A stretch of DNA of 64,000 nt from Prolixibacteraceae bacterium JC049 (GTDB taxonomy: Bacteria; Bacteroidota; Bacteroidia; Bacteroidales; Prolixibacteraceae): contig SACZ01000002.1 of assembly GCA_023369685.1 (NCBI GenBank), positions 930,001 through 994,000 on the forward strand, written 5' to 3'. The translations under genes and the position numbers were made by a program. Each line of letters begins with the position of its first letter. The first letter of the stretch is position 1. Below the pieces are notes generated by a model. It saw only the letters and a list, made by a program, of their open reading frames with translations. It did not search any database and was not told where the DNA came from. Shown one piece after another: positions 25,545-33,706 of the stretch.

Positions 25545-26900
25545 ATGAATGAAAAAGAAGGATTGTCCAGAAGAGGTTTCTTGGGCAAAGCTGCTGCCAT
25601 AAGTGCTGTTGGCGCAGTAGGTGTATCTGCACTTGTAAGCTCATGTAGTAATAAAGCCGCAAAGAAAACAGTTGAGCTAAATCTTCCTCCTTTATTAGAT
25701 CGTGCCCCTGACGGGCCAGTGTTAAAAGCCGGATTGGTAGGCTGTGGTGGTCGTGGAACCGGAGCTGCACTAAACTTCATTGAGGCGGGACCAAACTTGC
25801 AAGTCGTTGCATTGGGTGATGTATTCGAAGATCGCTTACAAGGTGCCCGCAAAAAAATCAAAAAGAAAACAGGTCAGGAAATTGCCGATGAGAAATGTTT
25901 CGTTGGTTTCGATGCCATCGAGAAGGTAATTGATGCAGGTGTTGATGTAGTTATTTTGGCTACTCCTCCTAAGTTCCGTCCAGAGATGTTCGAGGCTGCT
26001 GTTAAGGCACGTAAGCACGTATTCATGGAGAAGCCAGTTGCTGTTGATGCAGTTGGTGCTCGTTCTATTATGGGTACAGCCAAAAAAGCCGAAGCACTTG
26101 GATTGTGTGTGGTAACTGGAACACAGCGTCGTCATCAGCGCGATTACATTGAAGTGTATAAGCAGGTGGCTAACGGAGCCATTGGTGATATCGTTTCGGC
26201 TAACTGTTATTGGAATGGTGGTAAATTATGGCACCGCGATCCAAAAGCAGAGTGGAGCGAAATGGAGTACATGATCAGAAACTGGGTAAACTGGTGTTGG
26301 TTGTCGGGCGATCATATCGTAGAGCAGCATGTACACAATATCGATGTAATTAACTGGTTTACTGGAAAACATCCGGTAAAAGCAGTTGGATTTGGTTCTC
26401 GTCAGCGTCGTGTAACGGGTGACCAGTTCGATAATTTCAGTATCGACTTTGTATTGGACAACGGAGTACACGTACACAGTATGTGTCGTCAGGTGAATGG
26501 CTGTAAGAATAATGTTTCGGAGTATGTTCGCGGAACTAAAGGATATTCGAACTGTCGTAATACGATCTGGACACCAGATGGAGCTGAGTCGTACAAATAT
26601 CCTTACCCGGTAAATGCCAATGGTGAGCGTGCACGTAACGTGAAGATTAGTCCTTACGTACAAGAACACATCGACTTGGTTACTGCAATTCGTACCGGAA
26701 AGCCAATTAACGAAGCAGAAAACACTGCTATTGCCACAATGGTAGCCATTATGGGACGCGTTTCGGCTTATACTGGAAAAGAGGTAACCTATGATCAAAT
26801 GATGAACTCTGATATGCTACTAGGACCTAAAGTTTATGCTTTGGGTAACGTGGATATTCCAAAAGATATTCCTGTTGCAGGAGATGCTTATAAAGGATAA
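25545..26900 (+). CDS. Tat-exported Gfo/Idh/MocA-family oxidoreductase
   Basis: NAD(P)-dependent sugar or inositol dehydrogenase family, 451 residues. The twin-arginine signal is SRRGFLGKAAAISAVGAVG, ending near a cysteine (LVSSCSNK), so it may be a Tat lipoprotein. The Rossmann fold has LKAGLVGCGGRGTGAA, and the family lysine is in FMEKPVAVDA. The C-terminal domain has the active-site region GDHIVEQHVHNIDVINW. Tat export is expected for a protein that carries a bound cofactor. The next gene, also Tat-exported, probably acts with it. The exact substrate is not evident. Confidence 0.93.
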   Translation: MNEKEGLSRRGFLGKAAAISAVGAVGVSALVSSCSNKAAKKTVELNLPPLLDRAPDGPVLKAGLVGCGGRGTGAALNFIEAGPNLQVVALGDVFEDRLQGARKKIKKKTGQEIADEKCFVGFDAIEKVIDAGVDVVILATPPKFRPEMFEAAVKARKHVFMEKPVAVDAVGARSIMGTAKKAEALGLCVVTGTQRRHQRDYIEVYKQVANGAIGDIVSANCYWNGGKLWHRDPKAEWSEMEYMIRNWVNWCWLSGDHIVEQHVHNIDVINWFTGKHPVKAVGFGSRQRRVTGDQFDNFSIDFVLDNGVHVHSMCRQVNGCKNNVSEYVRGTKGYSNCRNTIWTPDGAESYKYPYPVNANGERARNVKISPYVQEHIDLVTAIRTGKPINEAENTAIATMVAIMGRVSAYTGKEVTYDQMMNSDMLLGPKVYALGNVDIPKDIPVAGDAYKG

Positions 26901-26958
26901 TTTGAAGATGATATAAGCAGAGGTGTTTAGCATCTCTGCTCATTAAAATCAGACACCT

Positions 26959-27933
26959 ATGAATGACAATTCGAAAAAATCACGTCGGTCGTTTTTGAAG
27001 AAGGCAGCTGTGGTTACCGGTGCAACTATTGCTGCACCTGGAATGGCCAATGCAATGTCGCCAAAACGCAGAAAAAAGAAGAAAGCTTCCGATGCTGTGA
27101 AGCCATTCAACTTAAAATATGCTCCACATCCAGGAATGTTTAAACATCATGCCGGAGACTCAATGTTAGATCAAATTAAGTTTTGCCACGATATGGGCTT
27201 CCGGGCTTGGTTCGACAATGGAATTATGAAACGTCCGGTGGCAGAACAAGAGGCTATTGCTAATCAGCTGGAGAAGTTAGGAATGGATCTTGGTCCTTTC
27301 GTGCTTTATGCCGATTTCAGTAAGCGTTCGTTTGTGTTAGACGATGATTCGGTTCGCAATATGCTTACCGATATTATGCAGAAGGGAATGGAGACGGCCA
27401 AGCGAGTAAATGCCAAATGGGCATTGGTTGTTCCTGGCCGATACGATGAGAAATTGCATTGGGATTACCAAACAACCAATGTAATAAACAATCTGAAGAT
27501 GTGTGCCGGAATTGTTGAGCAGTCGGGATTAGTTCTTGTGCTTGAGCCGCTGAATGCGCTTCAGAATCACCCGGGACTTTTCTTAACAGGAATTCCTCAA
27601 TCGTACATGGTTTGTAAGTCGGTGAATAGTCCGGCATGTAAGATTGTAAACGACTTCTATCACCAACAAATTACCGAAGGTAACCTGATTCCAAATATGG
27701 AGCAGGCATGGAGCGAAATTGCTGCTTTCCATATTGGCGATAATCCAGGGCGCAAAGAGCCATTGACTGGTGAAATTAACTACCGCAATGTGTTTAAGCA
27801 CGTTCATAAGCGAGGTTACGATGGCGTACTTTGCATGGAACATGGCAAGTCGCTTGGAGGAATAGAAGGCGAGAAGAAGTTGATTGAAGCTTATCGCTTT
27901 TGCGACGACTTTCTTCCTAAAACTGAAGAGTAA
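26959..27933 (+). CDS. Tat-exported sugar phosphate isomerase/epimerase (hydroxypyruvate isomerase-like)
   Basis: TIM-barrel enzyme of 324 residues. The twin-arginine signal is KKSRRSFLKKAAVVTGATIAA, followed by a very basic stretch (SPKRRKKKKASD). The metal-site residues are in LVLEPLNA (Glu), KIVNDFYHQ (Asp, His), FHIGDNPGR (His, Asp) and LCMEHG (Glu), the layout of hydroxypyruvate and ketose isomerases. It lies 58 bases after the Gfo/Idh gene and ends in a UUCG-loop terminator, so the two form an operon for an oxidised or keto sugar outside the cytoplasm. The substrate is unknown. Confidence 0.9.
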   Translation: MNDNSKKSRRSFLKKAAVVTGATIAAPGMANAMSPKRRKKKKASDAVKPFNLKYAPHPGMFKHHAGDSMLDQIKFCHDMGFRAWFDNGIMKRPVAEQEAIANQLEKLGMDLGPFVLYADFSKRSFVLDDDSVRNMLTDIMQKGMETAKRVNAKWALVVPGRYDEKLHWDYQTTNVINNLKMCAGIVEQSGLVLVLEPLNALQNHPGLFLTGIPQSYMVCKSVNSPACKIVNDFYHQQITEGNLIPNMEQAWSEIAAFHIGDNPGRKEPLTGEINYRNVFKHVHKRGYDGVLCMEHGKSLGGIEGEKKLIEAYRFCDDFLPKTEE

Positions 27934-27957
27934 CAAAATACTATATTTCTACATTTT

Positions 27958-27986
27958 AACGCTGACCTTCGGGTTGGCGTTTTTTG
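27958..27986 (+). terminator. Terminator with TTCG tetraloop
   Basis: AACGCTGACC and GGTTGGCGTT pair over 10 bp (two G-U pairs) around a TTCG loop (27968-27971), followed by TTTT. It ends the oxidoreductase/isomerase operon. Confidence 0.8.
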
Positions 27987-27993
27987 TAATTAC

Positions 27994-28430
27994 TAATTGT
28001 GAATTATTAATTGTATTTTATTTAGAATACATCAATAATAGCAATGAAAGAGAATGTCTTGAAGGATAAGAGTTTTGCATTTGCAGTTAGAGTTTTTAAG
28101 TTAGCTCAATACCTTTGTTCTGAAAAGAATGAGTTAATAATGTCAAAACAGCTATTGCGGAGTGGAACATCTATTGGAGCATTATATCGAGAAGCTGAAC
28201 ATGCTGAAAGTAAAGCTGATTTCGTGCATAAATTGGCTATTGCACAAAAAGAGTGTAATGAGACACTTTACTGGTTAGAGTTGTTGTATGAAACAGGTTA
28301 TTTGTCGAGAAATATGCAAGATAGTATCTATAAAGATGGAGTTGAAGTTCTCAAATTACTTACGGCCATTATTAAAACAACAAAATCAAAAATGCGTAAT
28401 TAATAATTTACCATTACCCATTTACAATTA
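27994..28430. repeat. Imperfect AT-rich inverted repeats flanking the four-helix-bundle gene
   Basis: The left copy at 27994-28013 (TAATTGTGAATTATTAATTG) recurs, inverted and with about 12 extra bases, at 28397-28430, where the reverse complement begins TAATTGTAAAT and ends AAATTATTAATTA. The pair brackets the small gene at 28044-28403 almost exactly, suggesting an inserted unit. Confidence 0.5.
28044..28403 (+). CDS. Four-helix bundle protein (23S rRNA intervening-sequence family)
   Basis: Protein of 119 residues, all alpha-helical, with the family signatures KSFAFAVRVFKLAQYL, LLRSGTSIGALYREAEHAES and KECNETLYWLELLYETGYL. Relatives were first found as proteins encoded in intervening sequences of bacterial 23S rRNA, and they form pentameric four-helix bundles; their role is unknown. 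Here it sits in an ordinary intergenic region, not in rRNA, between inverted AT-rich repeats and 48 bases from a tRNA gene. Confidence 0.9.
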   Translation: MKENVLKDKSFAFAVRVFKLAQYLCSEKNELIMSKQLLRSGTSIGALYREAEHAESKADFVHKLAIAQKECNETLYWLELLYETGYLSRNMQDSIYKDGVEVLKLLTAIIKTTKSKMRN

Positions 28431-28450
28431 ACAAATGACAGTCTTTTTTG

Positions 28451-28522
28451 TAGCCCCACCAGGACTCGAACCTGGATCTACAGTTTAGGAAACTGCTATT
28501 CTATCCCTTGAACTATGGGGCC
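28451..28522 (-). tRNA. tRNA-Arg (anticodon CCT)
   Basis: The 72-base minus-strand sequence folds as a cloverleaf. The acceptor GGCCCCA pairs with TGGGGCT, with discriminator A. The anticodon stem GCAGT/ACTGT has the loop TTCCTAA (anticodon CCT, reading AGG). The T arm contains GGTTCGAGTCC. The CCA end is not encoded. Confidence 0.93.
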
Positions 28523-28612
28523 AAATGTGATCTCTGCTTCCAACTTTATGTTAGAGCAGCACAAAAGTATCTAAAATCATATGTTGAACAAAAAAAACAG
28601 CGAAAAAGCGAA

Positions 28613-29764
28613 CTATACCAAGCAAGTAATTTGGCATAATCGCTCGGCAGCGGCATCAAGCGTTTCGTTCGACTTAGCAAAACAAAAACGCAATAGATGA
28701 TTCTGGTTCTTTTCGTGTTGGAATACCGAAACAGGAACGGCAGCAATGCCATGTTCAACAGCCAGACGTTTGGCAAAGGTAATATCGTCTTCTGTTGAGA
28801 TATTACTGTAATCCATAATCTGGAAATAAGATCCCTGTGTAGGTGTAAACTCGAAAAGACTATCCTTCATTAAGCGATTGAAGTAGTTTCTTTTTCCCTG
28901 ATAACGATCTGAAAGATCGAGGTAGCTGGTGTCTTCCTTTAGGAATTCGGCCAATGCGTGTTGCAATGGAGTATTTACATTGAAAACCTGAAACTGGTGC
29001 ACCTTGCGGAACTCTTTCATGAGCTTCTGTGGAGCAGCAGCCCATGCAATTCCCCAGCCATTAATGTTGTATGCCGCACCAAACGAAGAAATAACAATAC
29101 TTCTTTCGGCTAGTTCCGGATATTTAGCAACACTGAAGTGGCTTCGGTTGTCGTATACCAGATGTTCGAATGATTCATCGGCAAGGATGACAATGTTGGT
29201 TCCATTTACCAAACGGGTAAGCTGCTTAATATCTTCTTCAGAAATCACAGCACCTGTTGGGTTGTGAGGTGTGTTGAGAATGATCATCTTCGTTTTAGAT
29301 GAAATCATTTTTCGTACCTCTTGCCAATCGATGTGGAAATCGGGCTGTTTCAGTGAAACATAAACCGGACGAGCGCCATTTATTTCTACAGCAGGAACAT
29401 AGCTGTCGAAAGTGGGTTCGAATATAATAACCTCATCACCATCGCCTACAAAAGAAGTGATGGCTGTTGTGGCTGCCTGAACGGAACCAGCAGTGATGGT
29501 AATCTCGTGTTGAGGATGATATACACGTTGATGTTGACGTTCGATAATTCCAGCAAGTACTTCGCGCAACTCTTCAACTCCTTCAAGGGGTGAATAGTTG
29601 TTGTGTCCGTTTCTCATGAAGTGATTGGCTAGATCCAATAGTTTCTCAGGACATTGAAAGTCTGAGCTTCCCACGGTCATGTCAATTACATCCGAGTCGC
29701 CAATGATATTAGCAACAGTTGAGAATACGTTTTTTCTAGTACTTATTAGCTTGGTGTGAACCAT
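28613..29764 (-). CDS. Aminotransferase class I homologue lacking the PLP-binding lysine (candidate pseudoenzyme)
   Basis: Fold-type-I aminotransferase relative of 383 residues, closest in motifs to methionine aminotransferase YbdL. Retained: NYSPLEG, ILNTPHNPTGAV (Asn), ADESFEHLVYD (Asp), FRKVHQFQVFNVNTP and the carboxylate-binding Arg in LLRFCFAK. Changed: the cofactor lysine motif, SFGKTY in relatives, reads SSFGAAYNINGW, with Ala (codon GCG) where the lysine should be. The tyrosine of DExYEH is Phe (DESFEH). The tyrosine in the FDPSYDSY-like motif is also Phe (FEPTFDSY). The frame is otherwise intact and well conserved, so this is not a decayed gene. It cannot form the usual Schiff base. 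It may bind a ligand or partner instead of catalysing transamination. Confidence 0.88.
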   Translation of the reverse strand: MVHTKLISTRKNVFSTVANIIGDSDVIDMTVGSSDFQCPEKLLDLANHFMRNGHNNYSPLEGVEELREVLAGIIERQHQRVYHPQHEITITAGSVQAATTAITSFVGDGDEVIIFEPTFDSYVPAVEINGARPVYVSLKQPDFHIDWQEVRKMISSKTKMIILNTPHNPTGAVISEEDIKQLTRLVNGTNIVILADESFEHLVYDNRSHFSVAKYPELAERSIVISSFGAAYNINGWGIAWAAAPQKLMKEFRKVHQFQVFNVNTPLQHALAEFLKEDTSYLDLSDRYQGKRNYFNRLMKDSLFEFTPTQGSYFQIMDYSNISTEDDITFAKRLAVEHGIAAVPVSVFQHEKNQNHLLRFCFAKSNETLDAAAERLCQITCLV

Positions 29765-29865
29765 ACATTTTTCATATAAGTTGTTACATGCAAATCTAAA
29801 GAAATATTTCCAATTAGAACTATCTGTATATCTCTCATAACAACAATGAGAAGGGGATAAAGTTC

Positions 29866-30588
29866 TTAGGAAAATACCTCTTGAAGCACCTTTTTTGATT
29901 TAATCTCTCCAATTCCATCTATGTGTAAATGAAAGAATTGTGTTATTTTGTCGAAGAGTGCTCGCCGTTCGCCATTACTGACGTTTATCTCCGACAAATT
30001 TAGAATCGATCCGGAAAAAAATGTTTTTAAACAATTGGTTAATTGCCTGTTTAAAAACAGAGGGTGGTTGGGCTCATTATTCACAAAGCAAACTTCTTCC
30101 ATATCGAAATAGTTACCATTGATATTTCCCGATTTTAAATCGATGCCTAAGTAGCCTGCCAATTCAATCAGGAAGAAAAGGGTGAAGTTAGCACTTCCTT
30201 CTTCACTTAGATCGAATAACTTTAAACTGTTCGAAATGAATTGAAAAAGCTTGGAGTCAGGATCTTCATGGCGTAACGATCGGAATAGGAATTCGGCTAT
30301 AAAAAGCGCTTGTGTATTCTTCATGATATCGAATGGGATAGATGAATAGACAAAATCGCTTTTGAGCTCACGCAATTGCTGCAGTTCTCTTCCTGGCTTG
30401 TTAGCTACCTCCATGTCGACCATGAACAAAGGCTGAAGCATATTGGCTTTGATCTTGGCTTTTTTGCCACGAGCTCCTTTTATCATGTAGCTCTGGCGGC
30501 CAAGTTCTTCAGTGTATATAGTGGCAATAACACTTGTTTCACCATATTTAAGCGTGTGCAGACAAATTCCTTTGGTTTTGTGAATCAT
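29866..30588 (-). CDS. recO: DNA repair protein RecO
   Basis: Recombination mediator of 240 residues that helps RecA load on SSB-coated DNA. The N-terminal OB-fold (about 1-80) has KGICLHTLKYGETSVIATIYTE and LGRQSYMIKGARGKK, and a helical C-terminal domain follows (LFIAEFLFRSLRHE, LFFLIELAGYLGID). The cysteine zinc finger of some RecO proteins is absent; only isolated cysteines are seen. It starts 11 bases after porZ, so it is co-transcribed with rdgB-porZ. Confidence 0.93.
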   Translation of the reverse strand: MIHKTKGICLHTLKYGETSVIATIYTEELGRQSYMIKGARGKKAKIKANMLQPLFMVDMEVANKPGRELQQLRELKSDFVYSSIPFDIMKNTQALFIAEFLFRSLRHEDPDSKLFQFISNSLKLFDLSEEGSANFTLFFLIELAGYLGIDLKSGNINGNYFDMEEVCFVNNEPNHPLFLNRQLTNCLKTFFSGSILNLSEINVSNGERRALFDKITQFFHLHIDGIGEIKSKKVLQEVFS

Positions 30589-30599
30589 ATTCAGTCCAA

Positions 30600-32918
30600 T
30601 TAATGGATGAAAAGAATTTTGGTAACTGCAGAATCGCTTCCATCTTTATTGGCAGCAAATACCAGATAAACTCCGGTTGCAGCTCTTTTGCCTTCTGCAT
30701 TTAGTCCGTCCCATGTGGCTTTTCCTCCCAGAGAAGTGGTTTCGTATACCAGGTTACCACTAACATCGGTGATCTTAATGTTGGTATCTTTGACCAATCC
30801 AGTGATGGTAATTAAGCCTTTATAATCTTCGCGTACCGGGTTAGGGTAAGCGTATACATTCTGAAATACATCATTCCCTTTAGTGGCACCAGCATCGTAT
30901 GAAACAATTCCTTCCTGAGTGCCGAAGAATACATCTCCGGTTTTATCATTGACAGCGATGGAAAGAATTCTATCGGATGGAAGTAAACTGTTTTCAGTGG
31001 TGAAGTGTTTGATTTCCTGTGTTCCATCGGCCGAGACAAGATAAACACCAGACTTCTCTGTTCCCAGCCATTTACGGTTTGCTCCGTCAATAGCAATTGC
31101 AGTAACTGTCTGGTCGCTTAGTAGAGGGTGATAGAAATCGTCGTTGTTGTCCACCGAAGGTTGCATGCCAACAAAATCGGTTTGCGAAAATACCGATGAA
31201 GGATAGGTATAAACCACAACTCCCTGAGTAGTTCCCAACCAAATTTTACCATCCAGATCCTCAACCATACACTGGATGTTATCCAATACCTTATCGCTAC
31301 CATTGAATCGGGCTTTTACTCTAAGTTTACGTTGATCGCTGGTTTGATCGCCTATCACATAAACTCCGTCGCGGAAAAGTTGAATCCACTTATGGTTGTT
31401 TTGAGTAACGATGATGTTACCCACCTTTGGGTTATTAACCGACTGGGTGAAGCGGAAAGAGTCCCAGCTTCCATCTGTTTTACGAACGACTAGTTTGTTG
31501 TTGGCTACTTCAGATGTAGTAAGCCAAAGTTGTCCGTCTTTATCGAAAGCTACTCCTCCAATTCGAGTCATATCGGCCGAAATGGCTACATGCTCTATTT
31601 TTCCGTTAGTATTTTCGGAAGTATGTTTTGCCACAAATTTCCCATCGTTAAACTCATACAAACCGGTAGACCATGATCCACAATAGATATGATCTTTATC
31701 GGCAGGATCAACTGCTACATTGATAAAGTCGTGTGTTGAAGCCAGTTGCGAAAACTGAATGTCGTTATAAATTTGCCAATTGTTTTCTTCCTGGTCAAAA
31801 TGTTTTACTTCGGCTTTAGAGAAAATATTATTCCATGCTGAATTACGTCCCCCTCCAACAATCCAAAGGTCATTGCCATTGGCTAGCATGGTAAATGCAT
31901 TGTTGTTATTGGGTCCAGCCGGACGGTATTCCTGCCATCCACCACTTTTGTTGGATACTAAGCCATGATTCCAGTCGGCAATCCAATGGGTCGTTCCATC
32001 GGTATAAATATCTCTTGGAGTAAAAAAGTGAGTGCTATAGGCGGTTATTTTTTTACCTGTTTTTTGCAATGTGCTATTGAACCAGGTTATTTCATCGCGC
32101 TGAGTAATAATCAAATTGTCTCCATTTTTTCTCCATGAAAAAAGATGCTTCACATCATTCAACTTTTGATTCCAGTTGCTTCCTTCTTTCATGTAAAACT
32201 TACAGGTTGGAAGTCCGGTTGTGGCATCTTTGGCGCCTTCCTGACAAACCAATAGACGGTTGTTGATAATGGTTACACGAGAAAATTTCGAATCAGCATC
32301 AGGCAGATTATCGTATCTGTGCCATTTGGTAAAATCCAATAGGTTGGGCTCATTATAATCGGCATAATAAACCCCTTGCTCTGTTGCTGCATAAAGGTTG
32401 GTACCATCAAAAGCCATGTCGTAAACAGCAATTGAAGCTCCGTTGTCGCCAATGTAATAAGTCTCGGTTACCTCTTTCTTTTCCATATTCAGAAGCACAA
32501 TTCCGAATCCACAAGAGAGGTAAGCCTTATTGTCAATCATCAGAATATTATTAATCGATCGATCGCCCAGAATATTTTTTCGTTTAATATCCGGAAGATT
32601 GATGGTTCCATCAGTTGTGATAAAATCGACATTACTATTGGAATAACCAATTAAAAATGTTTGCGAATTGTTGTTGTAGGCAATTGCTGAAATACCCACA
32701 TCGCTCAATCCTTCGGCTTTGGTTAGTTTATTAACACTATTATCGGTGGTGTTGTAATAGAATAACCCTTTAGGTGATGCTACATAGATGTTTTCCTGCG
32801 CTTTTTCTACCAGAAATGCTTGATTGAACGAAAAGTGATCTTGCCATGTGCCAATTTGGGCTGTGGCATGATTTCCAGTTAAAAAGAACAGAACACTTAA
32901 ATAGGTTAATAGTCGCAT
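30600..32918 (-). CDS. porZ: Type IX secretion protein PorZ-like beta-propeller
   Basis: Cell-surface protein of 772 residues, very close to the size of P. gingivalis PorZ. A signal peptide (LLTYLSVLFFLTGNHATAQ) precedes two regulator-type beta-propellers (repeated blades such as IYVASPKGLFYYN, IWLGTTQGVVVY, KWLGTEKSGVYLV, VFFGTQEGIVSY). The C-terminal sorting domain is at about 690-772 (AYPNPVREDYKG, IKITDVSGNLVYE, AATGVYLVF). PorZ sits in the surface attachment complex that handles A-LPS for secreted proteins. The ATG at 32918 is preferred to the TTG at 32927. It lies between rdgB and recO with tight spacing. Confidence 0.9.
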   Translation of the reverse strand: MRLLTYLSVLFFLTGNHATAQIGTWQDHFSFNQAFLVEKAQENIYVASPKGLFYYNTTDNSVNKLTKAEGLSDVGISAIAYNNNSQTFLIGYSNSNVDFITTDGTINLPDIKRKNILGDRSINNILMIDNKAYLSCGFGIVLLNMEKKEVTETYYIGDNGASIAVYDMAFDGTNLYAATEQGVYYADYNEPNLLDFTKWHRYDNLPDADSKFSRVTIINNRLLVCQEGAKDATTGLPTCKFYMKEGSNWNQKLNDVKHLFSWRKNGDNLIITQRDEITWFNSTLQKTGKKITAYSTHFFTPRDIYTDGTTHWIADWNHGLVSNKSGGWQEYRPAGPNNNNAFTMLANGNDLWIVGGGRNSAWNNIFSKAEVKHFDQEENNWQIYNDIQFSQLASTHDFINVAVDPADKDHIYCGSWSTGLYEFNDGKFVAKHTSENTNGKIEHVAISADMTRIGGVAFDKDGQLWLTTSEVANNKLVVRKTDGSWDSFRFTQSVNNPKVGNIIVTQNNHKWIQLFRDGVYVIGDQTSDQRKLRVKARFNGSDKVLDNIQCMVEDLDGKIWLGTTQGVVVYTYPSSVFSQTDFVGMQPSVDNNDDFYHPLLSDQTVTAIAIDGANRKWLGTEKSGVYLVSADGTQEIKHFTTENSLLPSDRILSIAVNDKTGDVFFGTQEGIVSYDAGATKGNDVFQNVYAYPNPVREDYKGLITITGLVKDTNIKITDVSGNLVYETTSLGGKATWDGLNAEGKRAATGVYLVFAANKDGSDSAVTKILFIH

Positions 32919-32960
32919 GATTGACAATTTTATAAGATCTTAATCTTGTTGTAATAATTT

Positions 32961-33542
32961 CTATTGGTAGCGTGCTTTTAGAAACTCTACCAACTTTTGT
33001 ACTGCACGTCCACGGTGACTGATTGCATTCTTTTGTTGCATATCCATTTCAGCAAAAGATTGATTGTAACCATGAGGCTTGAAGATTGGATCGTAACCAA
33101 ATCCTTCGGCTCCCTGACGCTCAGTTAATATTTCGCCTTCAACAACTCCTTCGAATTGAAACTCTTCACCATCGATGATAAGCGAGATGACAGTTCTAAA
33201 ACGGGCATTTCGGTTTTTTATTTCAGCCATTTTCTCCAACACCATGTTCATGTTGTCTTCGGCATTGCGTTGTGGTCCTGCATAGCGAGCAGAATAAACA
33301 CCTGGCTCATTGTTTAAAGCCTCAACCTCCAAGCCAGTATCATCGGCAAAGCAGTTAAGTGTAGCTCTGTTGTAAAGGTAATGCGATTTCTGACTGGCGT
33401 TTCCTTCCAGTGTATCCTGGTCTTCAGGAATCTCTTCCAGAAAGTCGATATCTTTCAATGATAATAGTTCGAATGGAGTGCCCAGCATCTTTTTTAGCTC
33501 TTCTAATTTGTGGGCATTATTGGTTGCAAAAACAAGTTTCAT
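32961..33542 (-). CDS. rdgB: Non-canonical purine NTP pyrophosphatase (RdgB/HAM1)
   Basis: House-cleaning enzyme of 193 residues that hydrolyses ITP, dITP and XTP to the monophosphate, keeping deaminated purines out of nucleic acids. It has all family motifs: [16 protein letters not shown] at the N-terminus, the metal-site [35 protein letters not shown] and the C-terminal [11 protein letters not shown]. First gene of rdgB-porZ-recO; divergent from the GH3 gene. Confidence 0.97.
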   Translation of the reverse strand: MKLVFATNNAHKLEELKKMLGTPFELLSLKDIDFLEEIPEDQDTLEGNASQKSHYLYNRATLNCFADDTGLEVEALNNEPGVYSARYAGPQRNAEDNMNMVLEKMAEIKNRNARFRTVISLIIDGEEFQFEGVVEGEILTERQGAEGFGYDPIFKPHGYNQSFAEMDMQQKNAISHRGRAVQKLVEFLKARYQ

Positions 33543-33675
33543 ATCGATGATTATAATTTGAGGAACAAATTTAGTGTTTTAATTCACAAGTCGCTCTCAT
33601 GAAGTGAGGAATAAGGTTTGGAGGAATTACTGCTTCTATTTGTTGAGTTGCGTTAACGGATTCGATGAAAAATAG

Positions 33676-33683
33676 TAATTTTG
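33676..33683 (+). promoter_or_regulatory. -7 promoter box before the GH3 gene
   Basis: TAATTTTG is a perfect match to the Bacteroidota -7 consensus TAnnTTTG and would place the transcript start near 33690, just before the ATG at 33707. The nearest TTG is 25 bases upstream, longer than usual. Confidence 0.4.
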
Positions 33684-33706
33684 CTGAAGTTTTAAAACCA
33701 CAAAAC

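Noticed and set aside
26226-26798. 190-codon minus-strand ORF
   Set aside because: Antisense to the Gfo/Idh/MocA gene; no recognisable motif.
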